DNA of 64,000 bases from Notospermus geniculatus (Eukaryota; Nemertea; Pilidiophora; Heteronemertea; Lineidae), in assembly GCA_002633025.1 (NCBI GenBank), contig NMRB01000112.1, forward strand, positions 16,957-80,956, read 5' to 3'. The notes under the pieces were generated by a model that did no database searches, was not told the origin of the DNA, and worked only from the letters and a program-made list of their open reading frames with translations. The position numbers were made by a program, and so were the translations under genes. How positions within the stretch are numbered: position 1 is the first letter of the stretch; the number at the start of each line of letters is the position of its first letter. Below, piece after piece: positions 32,421-40,607 of the stretch.

Positions 32421-33049
32421 TAGATCTTCTTTTTTATCTGATGATAAATTGTCATAAATACCTCTTCCTTTTGGAAAATAAAGCTGCCTATCTTAGCTCT
32501 GGCTACGGATTTAGGATAAAGAATTGAATGGACTTCATCGGCAAAATGTACACCATATTTTGATTGCATAGTTTTCTCAGCATAAAATGTTCCACCTTTT
32601 TTGGTTAAACATAAAGCATAAGCTTTTATTTTTTTATGTCTATCTTTAACTTCATAAACTAACCTTTTGTCCTTAGCTCTTATTTCCTCTACATCTTCCT
32701 TGGTTAATTTTATCATTGGCTCATAATATATGTTTTTTCCGTGAAGATGTACTCTTGCGGATAAGTGTCGTAAACCTTCTTTTGTAGATACCCATTTTGT
32801 ACCATCCATAGCATCTATTAACTGTTCTTCATTTTTTTGGTAGATATATTCTTTTTTCTCTAATCCAGGATGAAACATTTTAACCGGGTCAAATGTAGTT
32901 GTATCAGTTAAATTAGCACCAGTGTTGTACTGAGTATTATCATCAATAAAACTAGTTTCTTGTGTTTGGTCTGGGGTATCTGAAGCCCGTAATTTACTAA
33001 GCCGTTCTGTCAATTCGGTAACATCTGGATCAGTTCCTCCTTCAGCCAT
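32417..33049 (-). CDS. Polinton protein of unknown function
   Basis: 210 residues from ATG 33049 (MAEGGTDPDVTELTERL). An N-terminal polar region is followed by a domain with GTKWVSTKEGLRHLSARVHLHG and ALCLTKKGGTFYAEKTMQSKYG. The carboxyl end (IYHQIKKKIY) probably results from a frameshift, because another frame continues into the related copy at 32256-32420. It lies in the leftward capsid cluster; no function can be assigned. Confidence 0.55.
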   Translation of the reverse strand: MAEGGTDPDVTELTERLSKLRASDTPDQTQETSFIDDNTQYNTGANLTDTTTFDPVKMFHPGLEKKEYIYQKNEEQLIDAMDGTKWVSTKEGLRHLSARVHLHGKNIYYEPMIKLTKEDVEEIRAKDKRLVYEVKDRHKKIKAYALCLTKKGGTFYAEKTMQSKYGVHFADEVHSILYPKSVARAKIGSFIFQKEEVFMTIYHQIKKKIY

Positions 33050-33053
33050 TTAT

Positions 33054-33677
33054 TTAACGTAAATATAGTGCAACCCCCACTAATGCACTAGTTACACCAT
33101 ATAACGCAAACTTTATGTCTTGATGAGCTGTATCTTTGGGGGTTATGCTCGGTTCTTCATTTGATTTATCTATGACTACTTTATCTTGGGGGACTATGTC
33201 TTGGAGGACTTCGTCTTTCACTTTTGTTTCAAGACTTCGTGTTCTAAATGTTTTAACTGGCGAACCTTCCATTAATTGCGGTAATCTTCTTTTTTCATTG
33301 TTTATATTATTTCTCCCAGTTTTCATGTTTTGAGTTGCAATCTGAATATTATTGTTATAATTTTCTATATTACCAACTTTTAGAACCATATCTGAACTAA
33401 TTATGTAAAGTCCTGGACCAATAACATAATCTAATCTAACNNNNNNNNNNNNNNNNNNNNNNNNNNNNNNNNNNNNNNNNNNNNNNNNNNNNNNNNNNNN
33501 NNNNNNNNNNNNNNNNNNNNNNNNNNNNNNNNNNNNNNNNNNNNNNNNNNNNNNNNNNNNNNNNNNNNNNNNNNNNNNNNNNNNNNNNNNNNNNNNNNNN
33601 NNNNNNNNNNNNNNNNNNNNCATAATTGTCACCTCTTTTTGTTCGGAAGTCAGTAGTTGGTGAAACTCTAAATTCAT
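33054..33677 (-). CDS. Polinton protein with C-terminal membrane segment, N-gap inside
   Basis: The start region (MNLEFHQLLTSEQKE, or an alternative frame from 33696) is separated by an N-gap (33441-33620) from the body. The body has YVIGPGLYIISSDMVLKVGNI, an Asn-rich stretch, a charged linker and a terminal hydrophobic segment FALYGVTSALVGVALYL. The GPGLYIISS phrase is reminiscent of the C-terminal half of Polinton minor capsid (penton) proteins, and the N-terminal half of such a protein appears at 34162-34488. The two may be parts of one gene; this is inference. Confidence 0.45.
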   Translation of the reverse strand: MNLEFHQLLTSEQKEVTIMXXXXXXXXXXXXXXXXXXXXXXXXXXXXXXXXXXXXXXXXXXXXXXXXXXXXXXXXXXXXVRLDYVIGPGLYIISSDMVLKVGNIENYNNNIQIATQNMKTGRNNINNEKRRLPQLMEGSPVKTFRTRSLETKVKDEVLQDIVPQDKVVIDKSNEEPSITPKDTAHQDIKFALYGVTSALVGVALYLR

Positions 33678-33711
33678 TACATAATCTAGTGAACATAGTT
33701 TTATTGATATT

Positions 33712-34050
33712 ACATTAAACCCTCGCTATAACGTACCTCGTTATTACGTACTCCCGGATATAACGTACATTTTCCATGGACCCCAAATTTTTACCCAAAA
33801 TGTTATATTTCCTTGAAATCCCCCGCACTCAGACTCCGCCGATCATTGTACATGTTAAGTGTATACTTTGTACAATAATGTGCTGTAAACTGTGTGTCTC
33901 CCCGTCACACCACGCTAATGAGCTTGGGTCAATTAACACGAGTTGTCTTCATGCTTAGTTTGTTTGGCTGTTATGACTGTAAGTAGGCCTGATTATGACA
34001 GTTCATCATCAAAAGAATGAAAGGTTCGTCAGACACGCTCTCAAGTTACT
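33712..34050. mobile_element. Remnant of a pogo/Tigger-like element
   Basis: AAACCCTCGCTATAACG, followed by related phrases (TTATTACGTACTCC, GGATATAACGTAC), resembles one terminal region of pogo/Tigger elements. No opposite terminus or transposase was found. Similar GTTATATACGAA / CGTTATA phrases occur outside the Polinton at 37620-37830. It sits between the two possible halves of the minor capsid gene. Confidence 0.4.
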
Positions 34051-34161
34051 ATTAAATTCGCGAAAAAGTGGTACCAATGCCCAGTTTGCCGTCTGACCCA
34101 ACTTGCGGCGCAGAACTTGGATGCTGCTGAATCTAAATATTGTGGTAAAATCCAAACTAAA

Positions 34162-34488
34162 TCATAGAATAGTACCAATTGTTTCATTTTTTGCGATATT
34201 CGTGAAGCACTCGCGGCGATCGCCGTAAGACCCGCGAAAACGGGTACCGCCGTCAAATAGTACACAAACTTCTTCAGCATCTATAACTTCACCTTTTTGG
34301 TCCCATTGTTTAGTTGTTAAAAAATGAAAAACCTTTACACTTTCTGGAAGAAAAGCGCCAGTCCACCAAGAATTGTAAAATGTTATACTTTTTAAAGTAA
34401 TAGATTTAATGAAGTGATAATGTTCCAAATAAATATCAAATGTAGCTTCTTCACATTCTGATTCATCAATAATATAGTCGATATTCAT
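34162..34488 (-). pseudogene. Candidate Polinton minor capsid (penton) protein, N-terminal part
   Basis: Starts MNIDYIIDESECEEATFDIY and soon has SITLKSITFYNSWWTGAFLP. The FYNSW motif near the N-terminus is characteristic of the single jelly-roll minor capsid protein of Polintons. Similarity fades after about 75 residues and the tail (FRGSYGDRRECF) looks like foreign sequence, so the gene is truncated at about 34250, next to the pogo-like remnant. A complete protein would form the capsid vertices. Confidence 0.5.
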
Positions 34489-34611
34489 TTAACTAATAAT
34501 AATTTGGTGGAGCTGAAGGTATAATTGGGTAATAATCGTGAAACGGGGGCGGCTGCCAATAGTAATAATAATTATAATTATGATTCACTGTTGTTGTTAA
34601 ATCACTTCGTG

Positions 34612-35214
34612 TTAGATCTCTTCGAGTTTCAATTTTTTTATTATTTCGTTTTGAGCTAATTTCTTTCCTTCTTCTAAAAAAGTTTTTTTAACTTCTTCCA
34701 CATTAACATTTTGGTTTGCAGCATCTTCTCTTTGCTTTTTTGTTATGCCATTCTTTAAGATAATATATTTCTCTTTTTCACTGGTAATTAATGAGAATTC
34801 TTCTTGTGTAATACGGGAATCTGTTAAAGCCGCAGTAATTAAGTTATTAACAGTGTTTAATTTTGAGACCGCTAACATTCCTATCTTTTCGTGTTTTTCA
34901 AGTTTATGGTGAATATTCTTTTTCTTCCAGGTTAATCCTGAAGAAACTATTGAAGAGAGAATTGTTACACCCCCTAAAGCAAAACCAACTGGAGCTGTAA
35001 TTACACCAGCTAATGAAGTTATACCAACCGAACCAGCAATAAAACTTGTTACATTCAAAACATGACTAACACCTGTCATAACATTAAACGCTCTGATATA
35101 TTTGGAAAATACCTTTCTTCTAAATTCTATCTCTTCTTCAAAGAACTTTTTTATTTCTGAAATATGTTGTAATCTAAATTGTGTTGAATTATTAAGTAAC
35201 GGTTCTGGGTTCAA
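34612..35214 (-). CDS. Polinton conserved protein with hydrophobic hairpin
   Basis: 200 residues from ATG 35214. It has ISEIKKFFEEEIEFRRKVF, then a hydrophobic region (VTSFIAGSVGITSLAGVI, PVGFALGGVTILSSIVSSG), then HEKIGMLAVSKLNTVNNLI and a charged helical tail. This order (acidic helix, two membrane-type helices, K-LN--I helix) recurs in proteins near Polinton capsid genes of many invertebrates. The function is unknown, perhaps membrane disruption or assembly. The frame is intact. Confidence 0.65.
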   Translation of the reverse strand: MNPEPLLNNSTQFRLQHISEIKKFFEEEIEFRRKVFSKYIRAFNVMTGVSHVLNVTSFIAGSVGITSLAGVITAPVGFALGGVTILSSIVSSGLTWKKKNIHHKLEKHEKIGMLAVSKLNTVNNLITAALTDSRITQEEFSLITSEKEKYIILKNGITKKQREDAANQNVNVEEVKKTFLEEGKKLAQNEIIKKLKLEEI

Positions 35215-35257
35215 ATCAGGATATAATCGTTTAGTTTCAATTTCTTCACCAATTTAT

Positions 35258-35572
35258 TTAGTATGAAATAGTTGAGTCTACTGGTTCAGGTTTAGGGGAT
35301 TTAAGTTTATGTAATTCAGGTAGTCTAGGGAGCTTAGGTGGTTCAGGTAGTCTAGGGAGCTTAGGTGGTTCAGGTTCAGGCGGTTTAGGTTCAGGTAGTT
35401 CAGGTTCAGGTGGAATAACCCATTCACCATCTATTAATTTAGGTTCTAGTAAATCTGGTTCTGATTGTTCTACTAGTTCTGGTTTTATAAATGATTCACG
35501 TCCAGTTGTAAGATTAGATTCCTCTAACATTTTATACCAGTTCTTTGGCCGCTTTGAATAACCCCAAATTTA
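35258..35572 (-). pseudogene. Proline-rich repeat protein, second copy
   Basis: A partial tandem copy of the gene at 35574-35945: same ESNL start region, LIDGEWVI and PEP repeats, same C-terminus PVDSTISY. It lacks the first MSRYW codons and has fewer repeats. Its 5' part runs straight into the stop of the other copy. Confidence 0.6.
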
Positions 35573-35573
35573 T

Positions 35574-35945
35574 TTAGTATGAAATAGTTGAATCAACTGG
35601 TTCAGGTTTAGGCGGTTTAGGTAGTCTAGGGAGCTTAGGTAGTTCAGGTAGTCTAGGGAGTTTAGGTGGTTCAGGTTCGGGCGGTTCAGGTAGTTCAGGT
35701 TCAGGTAATTCAGGTTCAGGCGGTTCAGGTAGTCTAGGGAGCTTAGGTAGTTCAGGTTCAGGTAGTTCAGGTAGTCTAGGGGGCTCAGGTGAAATAACCC
35801 ATTCACCATCTATTAATTTAGGTTCTGGTAAATCTGGCCCTGATTCTGATTTGATAAGTAATTCACTTTCAATTACAAGATTTGATTCCTCTAGTATTTT
35901 TTTCCAATTCTTTGGTCTCTTTGAATAACCCCAATATCTGCTCAT
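35574..35945 (-). CDS. Polinton proline-rich repeat protein
   Basis: 123 residues from ATG 35945 (MSRYWGYSKRPKNWKKIL). After LIDGEWVISPEP comes a run of PELPEP/LPRLPEP-type repeats and the end PVDSTISY. The DNA of the repeat is built from GGTTCAGGTAG-like units, which also give long open frames in other phases. It is probably an extended, disordered protein; the role is unknown. It is duplicated just below, at 35258-35572. Confidence 0.55.
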   Translation of the reverse strand: MSRYWGYSKRPKNWKKILEESNLVIESELLIKSESGPDLPEPKLIDGEWVISPEPPRLPELPEPELPKLPRLPEPPEPELPEPELPEPPEPEPPKLPRLPELPKLPRLPKPPKPEPVDSTISY

Positions 35946-35963
35946 TTATGTGGAAAATTTTAT

Positions 35964-36175
35964 TCACGTAGTGTAGCTGACCGCAGCATTAGCAAAGTTG
36001 ATTAGTAATTCATATTGTACATCAGCTCCATTAAAATTTATTTTTTTGTTTTTTTCATCAGTTACCCAAAGTAGCAGCATTAGCAAAGTTGATTAGTAAT
36101 TCATATTGTACATCAGCTCCATTAAAATTTACTTTTTTGTTTTTTTCATCAGTTATCCAAAGTCTCTATACTTCA
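35964..36175 (-). pseudogene. C-terminal remnant of a Polinton protein, duplicated
   Basis: Two ~105-bp near-identical copies encode the segment ITDEKNKKVNFNGADVQYEL followed by LLINFANAA. The copy ending at 35964 has a natural stop, and the upper copy joins it out of frame. The 'TDEKNKK-NFNGADVQYEL' type of C-terminus occurs in minor structural proteins of Polintons. The rest of the gene is missing above 36180. Confidence 0.5.
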
Positions 36176-36589
36176 TGAAATGTTCGAAAATCGCTGTACA
36201 ATCTTTAATTTGTCAAAATTACACACTACATTTATAAGGACTTGCACAACTTTCAAGGAAGCAGATTTTGAGCAGCTCCTGGACCATGCCACCGTTTAGA
36301 TTCAGAGATACTGATACACTAACTTACAGCTTGGCTCAAGGTCCTTAGTTACTTATGTGTGACTTTGTATAAAATGTCTGATAATTATTTCTTCTTAACT
36401 CCTCTCTGGGGTATTGCTGATGTGGTTTTTTGTAGATTTGTAATTTGATTTTCAATTAATTTTTTTGTTTTTAACGATACTGGTAACTGATCTCTTGGTT
36501 GTATTTTGTAAGGAAACTTATGATTTTGGGCTTTGTTTCATCAACAAGATGTAGGCCTACATTCATATGGAACAAACGACTGAGTGTTA

Positions 36590-36765
36590 AAATTGGCCCA
36601 GAAGTATTTGAAATATTCAAAGTATCAGGGGCCGTATGCATAAAACATCTAAGTGTAAAATTTCCCTTAAACTATTGTTCCAAACAAAAAGATAAGGGAA
36701 ATTTTACACTTAAGATGTTTTATGCATACGGCCCCAGGTGTAGATAAACTATGTCCATGACTGTA
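36590..36765. repeat. Terminus of the 9786-10701 element family
   Basis: GTTAAAATTGGCCCAG, TATTTGAAATATTCAA and AGGTGTAGATAAACTA followed by ATGACTGTAC match the right end of the foldback element at 9786-10701 (about 10628-10701), interrupted by the palindrome at 36628-36735. Confidence 0.8.
36628..36735. mobile_element. 108-bp MITE nested in an older element
   Basis: GGGGCCGTATGCATAAAACA opens it and the inverse TGTTTTATGCATACGGCCCC closes it. The arms pair for about 42 bp with few mismatches. It interrupts a sequence that is continuous in the related copy near 10650-10670. Confidence 0.85.
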
Positions 36766-37494
36766 CATCCTAGTAGTTGACTGATGAATCTCCTCTATGA
36801 GTGAGATAAATAAATGGTATATCGTATATCTGACTTTATTTGGTTCCTCAGAGGATCGTGTTCTCTTTCCTTCTGTCACAAGTCGCCACTCAGACAGTGA
36901 CACAATTGACCATGATTTTCATATACCCATTCGTTATGCTCAACATACCATAATGTCACATCTAGGCCTACTTTCCTTTCCTTGGCGACTGTCCTCCACC
37001 TCTTGCTTTTGGATAGAATACTGCCCACTGTGCAGTGCTTCACCATCTTCCAGACCACTGGCAATGGCATCCTCCCATTCTGCAAAGGTTTCAGTCAATG
37101 CCAAAAAAGAAGAGGTAGGCCCTTGGCTTTGTGATCGTGAAAGAAGATCAAGGAAGGGCAGACCTGGCTGCATTATCAATGGGTATCATAACTGCGACAG
37201 AGGCCAGCACACAGTAGTCAGGTCCTACAATGGATGCCTTTTGTGGGGGAAATTGATCAGGACCTGAATGTTCCTTTCAATTCAATACTAGTAGTTTTAA
37301 CCACTAGTGACACCTATGAGGTAGTGAGTAGGGTTCCTCTAGGCCCTAGTATTGTGTTCAAATGTCAGTCGGATATGGGGAAAATGCATCGAGGTCAATA
37401 GGACCCCCCCCCCCCATGACCAGGGTAATCTTTTGAATTTATCATTAGTATTTTATCCATTTATATTACGTAAATCTATGAAATTAGTATCTGG

Positions 37495-37613
37495 GAAGTG
37501 TGAATTTTTACCTTGCGAAACGGGCCAAGTCAGTTATACCACATTAAGCTCGGGCGCGTGCGTGACGGAAATCTTCCTCTTCTATCTGGATCCTTTCATT
37601 TCCCTAATACTCA
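37495..37613 (-). repeat. Polinton right terminal inverted repeat
   Basis: Reads inward (minus strand) TGAGTATTAGGGAAATGAAA, matching the left repeat at 17058-17174 to about 90 per cent by eye over about 116 bp. The six bases outside (CAGGAG) do not match the left side (CATGTG). Confidence 0.85.
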
Positions 37614-38639
37614 GGAGGAGTACGTTATATACGAATCATAATGGAAATGCATTACACTGGGACCGGAGATTTGGGTACGGTATACGCGAATGTCCGTTAT
37701 ACAGCGGCCGTTATATGCGATGGTTTTTATTGGAATTATCATTAGGTGGGACCGGGACTTCAAGTTTCAGTACGGTGTAAGCGAGTATCCGGTTTATCCG
37801 AGGACGTTATAGGCGAGTTCTACTGTATATGTGTACAAACGGTTTGATTAAAGTTTACTGAATTAGACTGGACGATTCGAGTTCACAACGTGTACATGTC
37901 TAGTTACATGTATGTAGTTTTATGCACATCTTGAGATGATCCGCACTTGGGTATAAAATTAGGTAATTAATTAAAACTACATTTAGTGATGTACATTGTA
38001 AAGGTGGTTATGATCTCCTTGAGAGGAAAGGGATACCGTGGAATTAGATGTAGTACATGTCCGTATGAAAAATTTCCACAGATTAATTTGGTGCTCGATC
38101 TGATGGATCGGGAACCATATTGTTTAATTTGTCGTGTGTCCGTTCACCTCTCTCTCTCTCTCTCTGTCATAGCTCAGTCCGCAGGAGAGTTGGAAGGCTG
38201 TAAGCAGGTACCACCGCCATGTTTGTTGACCCAAGCTTTCAGATGAGATAATCAGTTTCATTTTTCGATATCTGAATCAGGGTGAAATTGCCATATCAAT
38301 CTCACAACTTTGTCCGTCAGAAATCTAAAAAAAACCTGGGATAGGTAGTCCACATAGAGCACAGGGAACATGTCCCACCCCTAGGTTTGCCAACCCTGCC
38401 AGTCATTGGGCTTATCATTTCTGACATGTGATGTCAGGATCATAGTGATATTGATATCTCAAATTTGATATTTTGAGATAACTTGGCATATTGTCAACTG
38501 AACAACATGAAACAAGTCTTAGTTCTTGCCTGATTATCCAAGAATAGGACTTTGTTAAAATTCTCAGCCTCAAATGTCCGGATGATTGTGATATCCAAGA
38601 TACAGAATAGCACAAAATTGACACACAAAATGATAATAA
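37614..38639. other. No gene recognised; pogo-like phrases and a CT microsatellite
   Basis: 37620-37830 has phrases such as CGTTATATACGAA and CGTTATAGGCGAG, resembling pogo/Tigger termini. A CT microsatellite lies at about 38148-38166. No coding exon was seen. Confidence 0.4.
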
Positions 38640-39580
38640 GCAAGAAGTCAATCTCCAGAATTCACGAATTTTCGACCCCAACCGGGGTCTTTTTCAAGTG
38701 GAACTTTACAATCTGAAACTCTAGAAAAGACAGATATCATTGAGATATCATGACATTTTCTCATATCAAAATTCCTTGCTTTGCTACTAGCCACTTTAAG
38801 TTGCCAGGACATGCTGTCACGGACGTGTTGTTCACCATCCTCGAGACATGTCCAGATGAGACGACTCTCCTTCAGACAGAGTCGAAATGGATGTGGACCC
38901 TTAAAACCATCACCCCCTCAGGTCTTAACACAAGGCCCTGAGACCCCTATTTGGCATTTGTGTTCTTCCTTTTCTCTTACCCTGGTAGGCCTATTTCGTT
39001 TTGGGTTTTCCAGTTGCGGAGGGCACGTTGCTCCCCTTCTGGTCTAGGCCTTGTTTTTTTCCCTCCCTTCCCCCCCCCCTTTTGCTCTAATCCTCCTCAC
39101 CTTATTCTTTTCACTGCTCAGTGATTTGCATTATCCATTCTGTTTTTTTCCTACAAATCTGGAAGTTGACTTCCTTTATATTCCTTTACCTTTGTGCATC
39201 TTTTCGCTTTGTGCTTGTTACGTATTACACAAGTCATATTTATTAATTTATAAACTTTCTTTCAGCATGTTCAGCCAAATGAAGCTCTGCGCCAGTTACC
39301 TACACTCTGCTTGTGGTCAGACTGAGAGGCCCTGCAGTTATTCAACCCTTCTTTTCAGCTGAATTAGTTTCTCCTTAATTGTCCAGCGGCCACCTTTGGG
39401 GCTTGGTCGCTATTCTTTCCTTAATTGCTTGTTTGCCCTGTCTACACAGGCTATGTAGTTCTACATTCGGGTTTCAGCTCAGTCTTTTCTAGAGTTTCAG
39501 ATTGTAAAGTTCCACTTGAAAAAGACCCCGGTTGGGGTCGAAAATTCGTGAATTCTGGAGATTGACTTCTTGTTTATTAT
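38640..39580. mobile_element. Inverted-repeat element with ~95-bp arms
   Basis: The arm at 38640-38732 is repeated inverted at 39479-39580. Each holds a hairpin around GACCCCAACCGGGGTC / GACCCCGGTTGGGGTC and the phrase AGTCAATCTCCAGAATTCAC or its complement. The ~750 bp between them are pyrimidine-rich without a recognisable protein. The superfamily is not identified. Confidence 0.65.
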
Positions 39581-39613
39581 CAGCCACTTATTAGCATGTT
39601 TTGTACATTTTAG

Positions 39614-40594
39614 GACAAAAATCACTATTACCGTGATTACTATAGATTTGATAAGCGGGTACTGATCACACCACCTGTAATTAGGCATTCGGGAAAAGAT
39701 GGGTGGTTTATTGATGGAGAACGAGGGAGATTAGTGTCATACCTGACACCAGAAAAATCCCCTTTGAATAAAATAGTTGTCTACGCTCAGACAAAAAAAC
39801 ACGTTACGATTTTATTCCAAACGGAAGTCTATTTTAAACGTAACATCGAAAAATTTTGCGGATATTTGGACAACTTTATGATAATTAAAGAATACCATGC
39901 AGGTTATGTTTTCTACAACATGGAAAAGGGAGGTAATTTTAGAAATCTCAGGATGCCAAACAATGATAGATGTTTGACTGATTCCGCTGCAAAAAAATTA
40001 AATGTAGAATTTGGATACGAAGCGATTGCTTTGCTTACTTGTATACTAAAAGATAAACTTCAAGCTAGAGTTTACAAAATTCATGAAGTTAACGGATCAA
40101 GAAATAGTCGCTTCGAGATGCGAAACGGGATTAACGTGCCGCTTAAATACACCAATATCCGGGTAATGGCAGGTGTCTACATTTTAAAGGTATCAAATGG
40201 AGTAAGTTACCTGGTTTCGTTTCTAGCGGCGAACGATTTCCAGCCAGTCAAAACGCAGATTGCAGGGACCTTGCATGGTGGTGACCTTACCTTATACTGG
40301 TTGCAACATCAGAACGACAACTTTATGGTTATTATAAGCCGGCCAGGACCAGTTGGTGTCGGCTTCGTCGAACGTTTCGAACCGATAGATGGTCTCGTAA
40401 CAAAAGGACAAGGTAAAACAGGGATGACGGAGGCCAATTTCCGCTTTCCTAAAGAAGGTGATGTCCCATTTTCCCACATCTTCATCCATCCGATTGATGG
40501 GCGAATATTTCACCTGAGAGAGTCACCTGGAAAAACACAGAATATTAAATCAATCATGGACTCAGCTGATATGTACACCCTAAACTGGAACTAA
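39614..40594 (+). CDS. Terminal exon of an unknown gene, paralogue of 28106-29080
   Basis: A CATTTTAG acceptor precedes an open frame that starts at 39614 in phase 0 and runs to TAA at 40592-40594, about 326 residues; an internal ATG lies at 39734. The order of landmarks (GWFIDGERGRL, then FGYEA, then NGINVPLK, then a DGLV--GQGKTG segment and DGRIFHLRES) parallels the exon inside the Polinton. Nothing in it matches a family I know. Upstream exons must lie to the left; the inverted-repeat element at 38640-39580 sits in the last intron, close to the acceptor. Probably a host gene family with tandem or transposed members. Confidence 0.65.
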   Translation, partial: DKNHYYRDYYRFDKRVLITPPVIRHSGKDGWFIDGERGRLVSYLTPEKSPLNKIVVYAQTKKHVTILFQTEVYFKRNIEKFCGYLDNFMIIKEYHAGYVFYNMEKGGNFRNLRMPNNDRCLTDSAAKKLNVEFGYEAIALLTCILKDKLQARVYKIHEVNGSRNSRFEMRNGINVPLKYTNIRVMAGVYILKVSNGVSYLVSFLAANDFQPVKTQIAGTLHGGDLTLYWLQHQNDNFMVIISRPGPVGVGFVERFEPIDGLVTKGQGKTGMTEANFRFPKEGDVPFSHIFIHPIDGRIFHLRESPGKTQNIKSIMDSADMYTLNWN

Positions 40595-40607
40595 ATACAC
40601 TAGATCG

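Larger units (their letters stand above)
36180..37494. other. Degraded right flank of the Polinton, mostly other repeats
   Basis: No Polinton gene was recognised here. Instead there is a terminus of the 9786-10701 element family (36590-36765) with a small MITE inserted, and a C-run at 37400. Frames around 36797-37267 are not protein-like. Confidence 0.45.
17058..37613. mobile_element. Polinton/Maverick DNA transposon, decayed
   Basis: A ~20.5-kb segment bounded by inverted repeats of about 116 bp and carrying the diagnostic Polinton set: packaging ATPase, integrase with chromodomain, protein-primed DNA polymerase B and double jelly-roll capsid protein. Genes on the left half run rightward and those on the right half run leftward, so the two transcription units converge near 27.5-29.2 kb. 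Decay includes an internal stop in the RING gene, a MITE and a stop in polymerase B, two N-gaps, many local duplications and an inserted host-like segment. No matching 6-bp target duplication was seen. The outer limits rest on the inverted repeats. Confidence 0.88.

Noticed and set aside
34041-34280. 79-codon minus-strand frame as a Polinton gene
   Set aside because: It runs across the junction of the truncated minor capsid frame and foreign sequence, and shows no motif.
35570-35809. Alternative LNYLNLNYLN repeat frame
   Set aside because: It is an out-of-phase reading of the proline-rich repeat gene; the PEP frame is duplicated with the same start and end, which supports that one.
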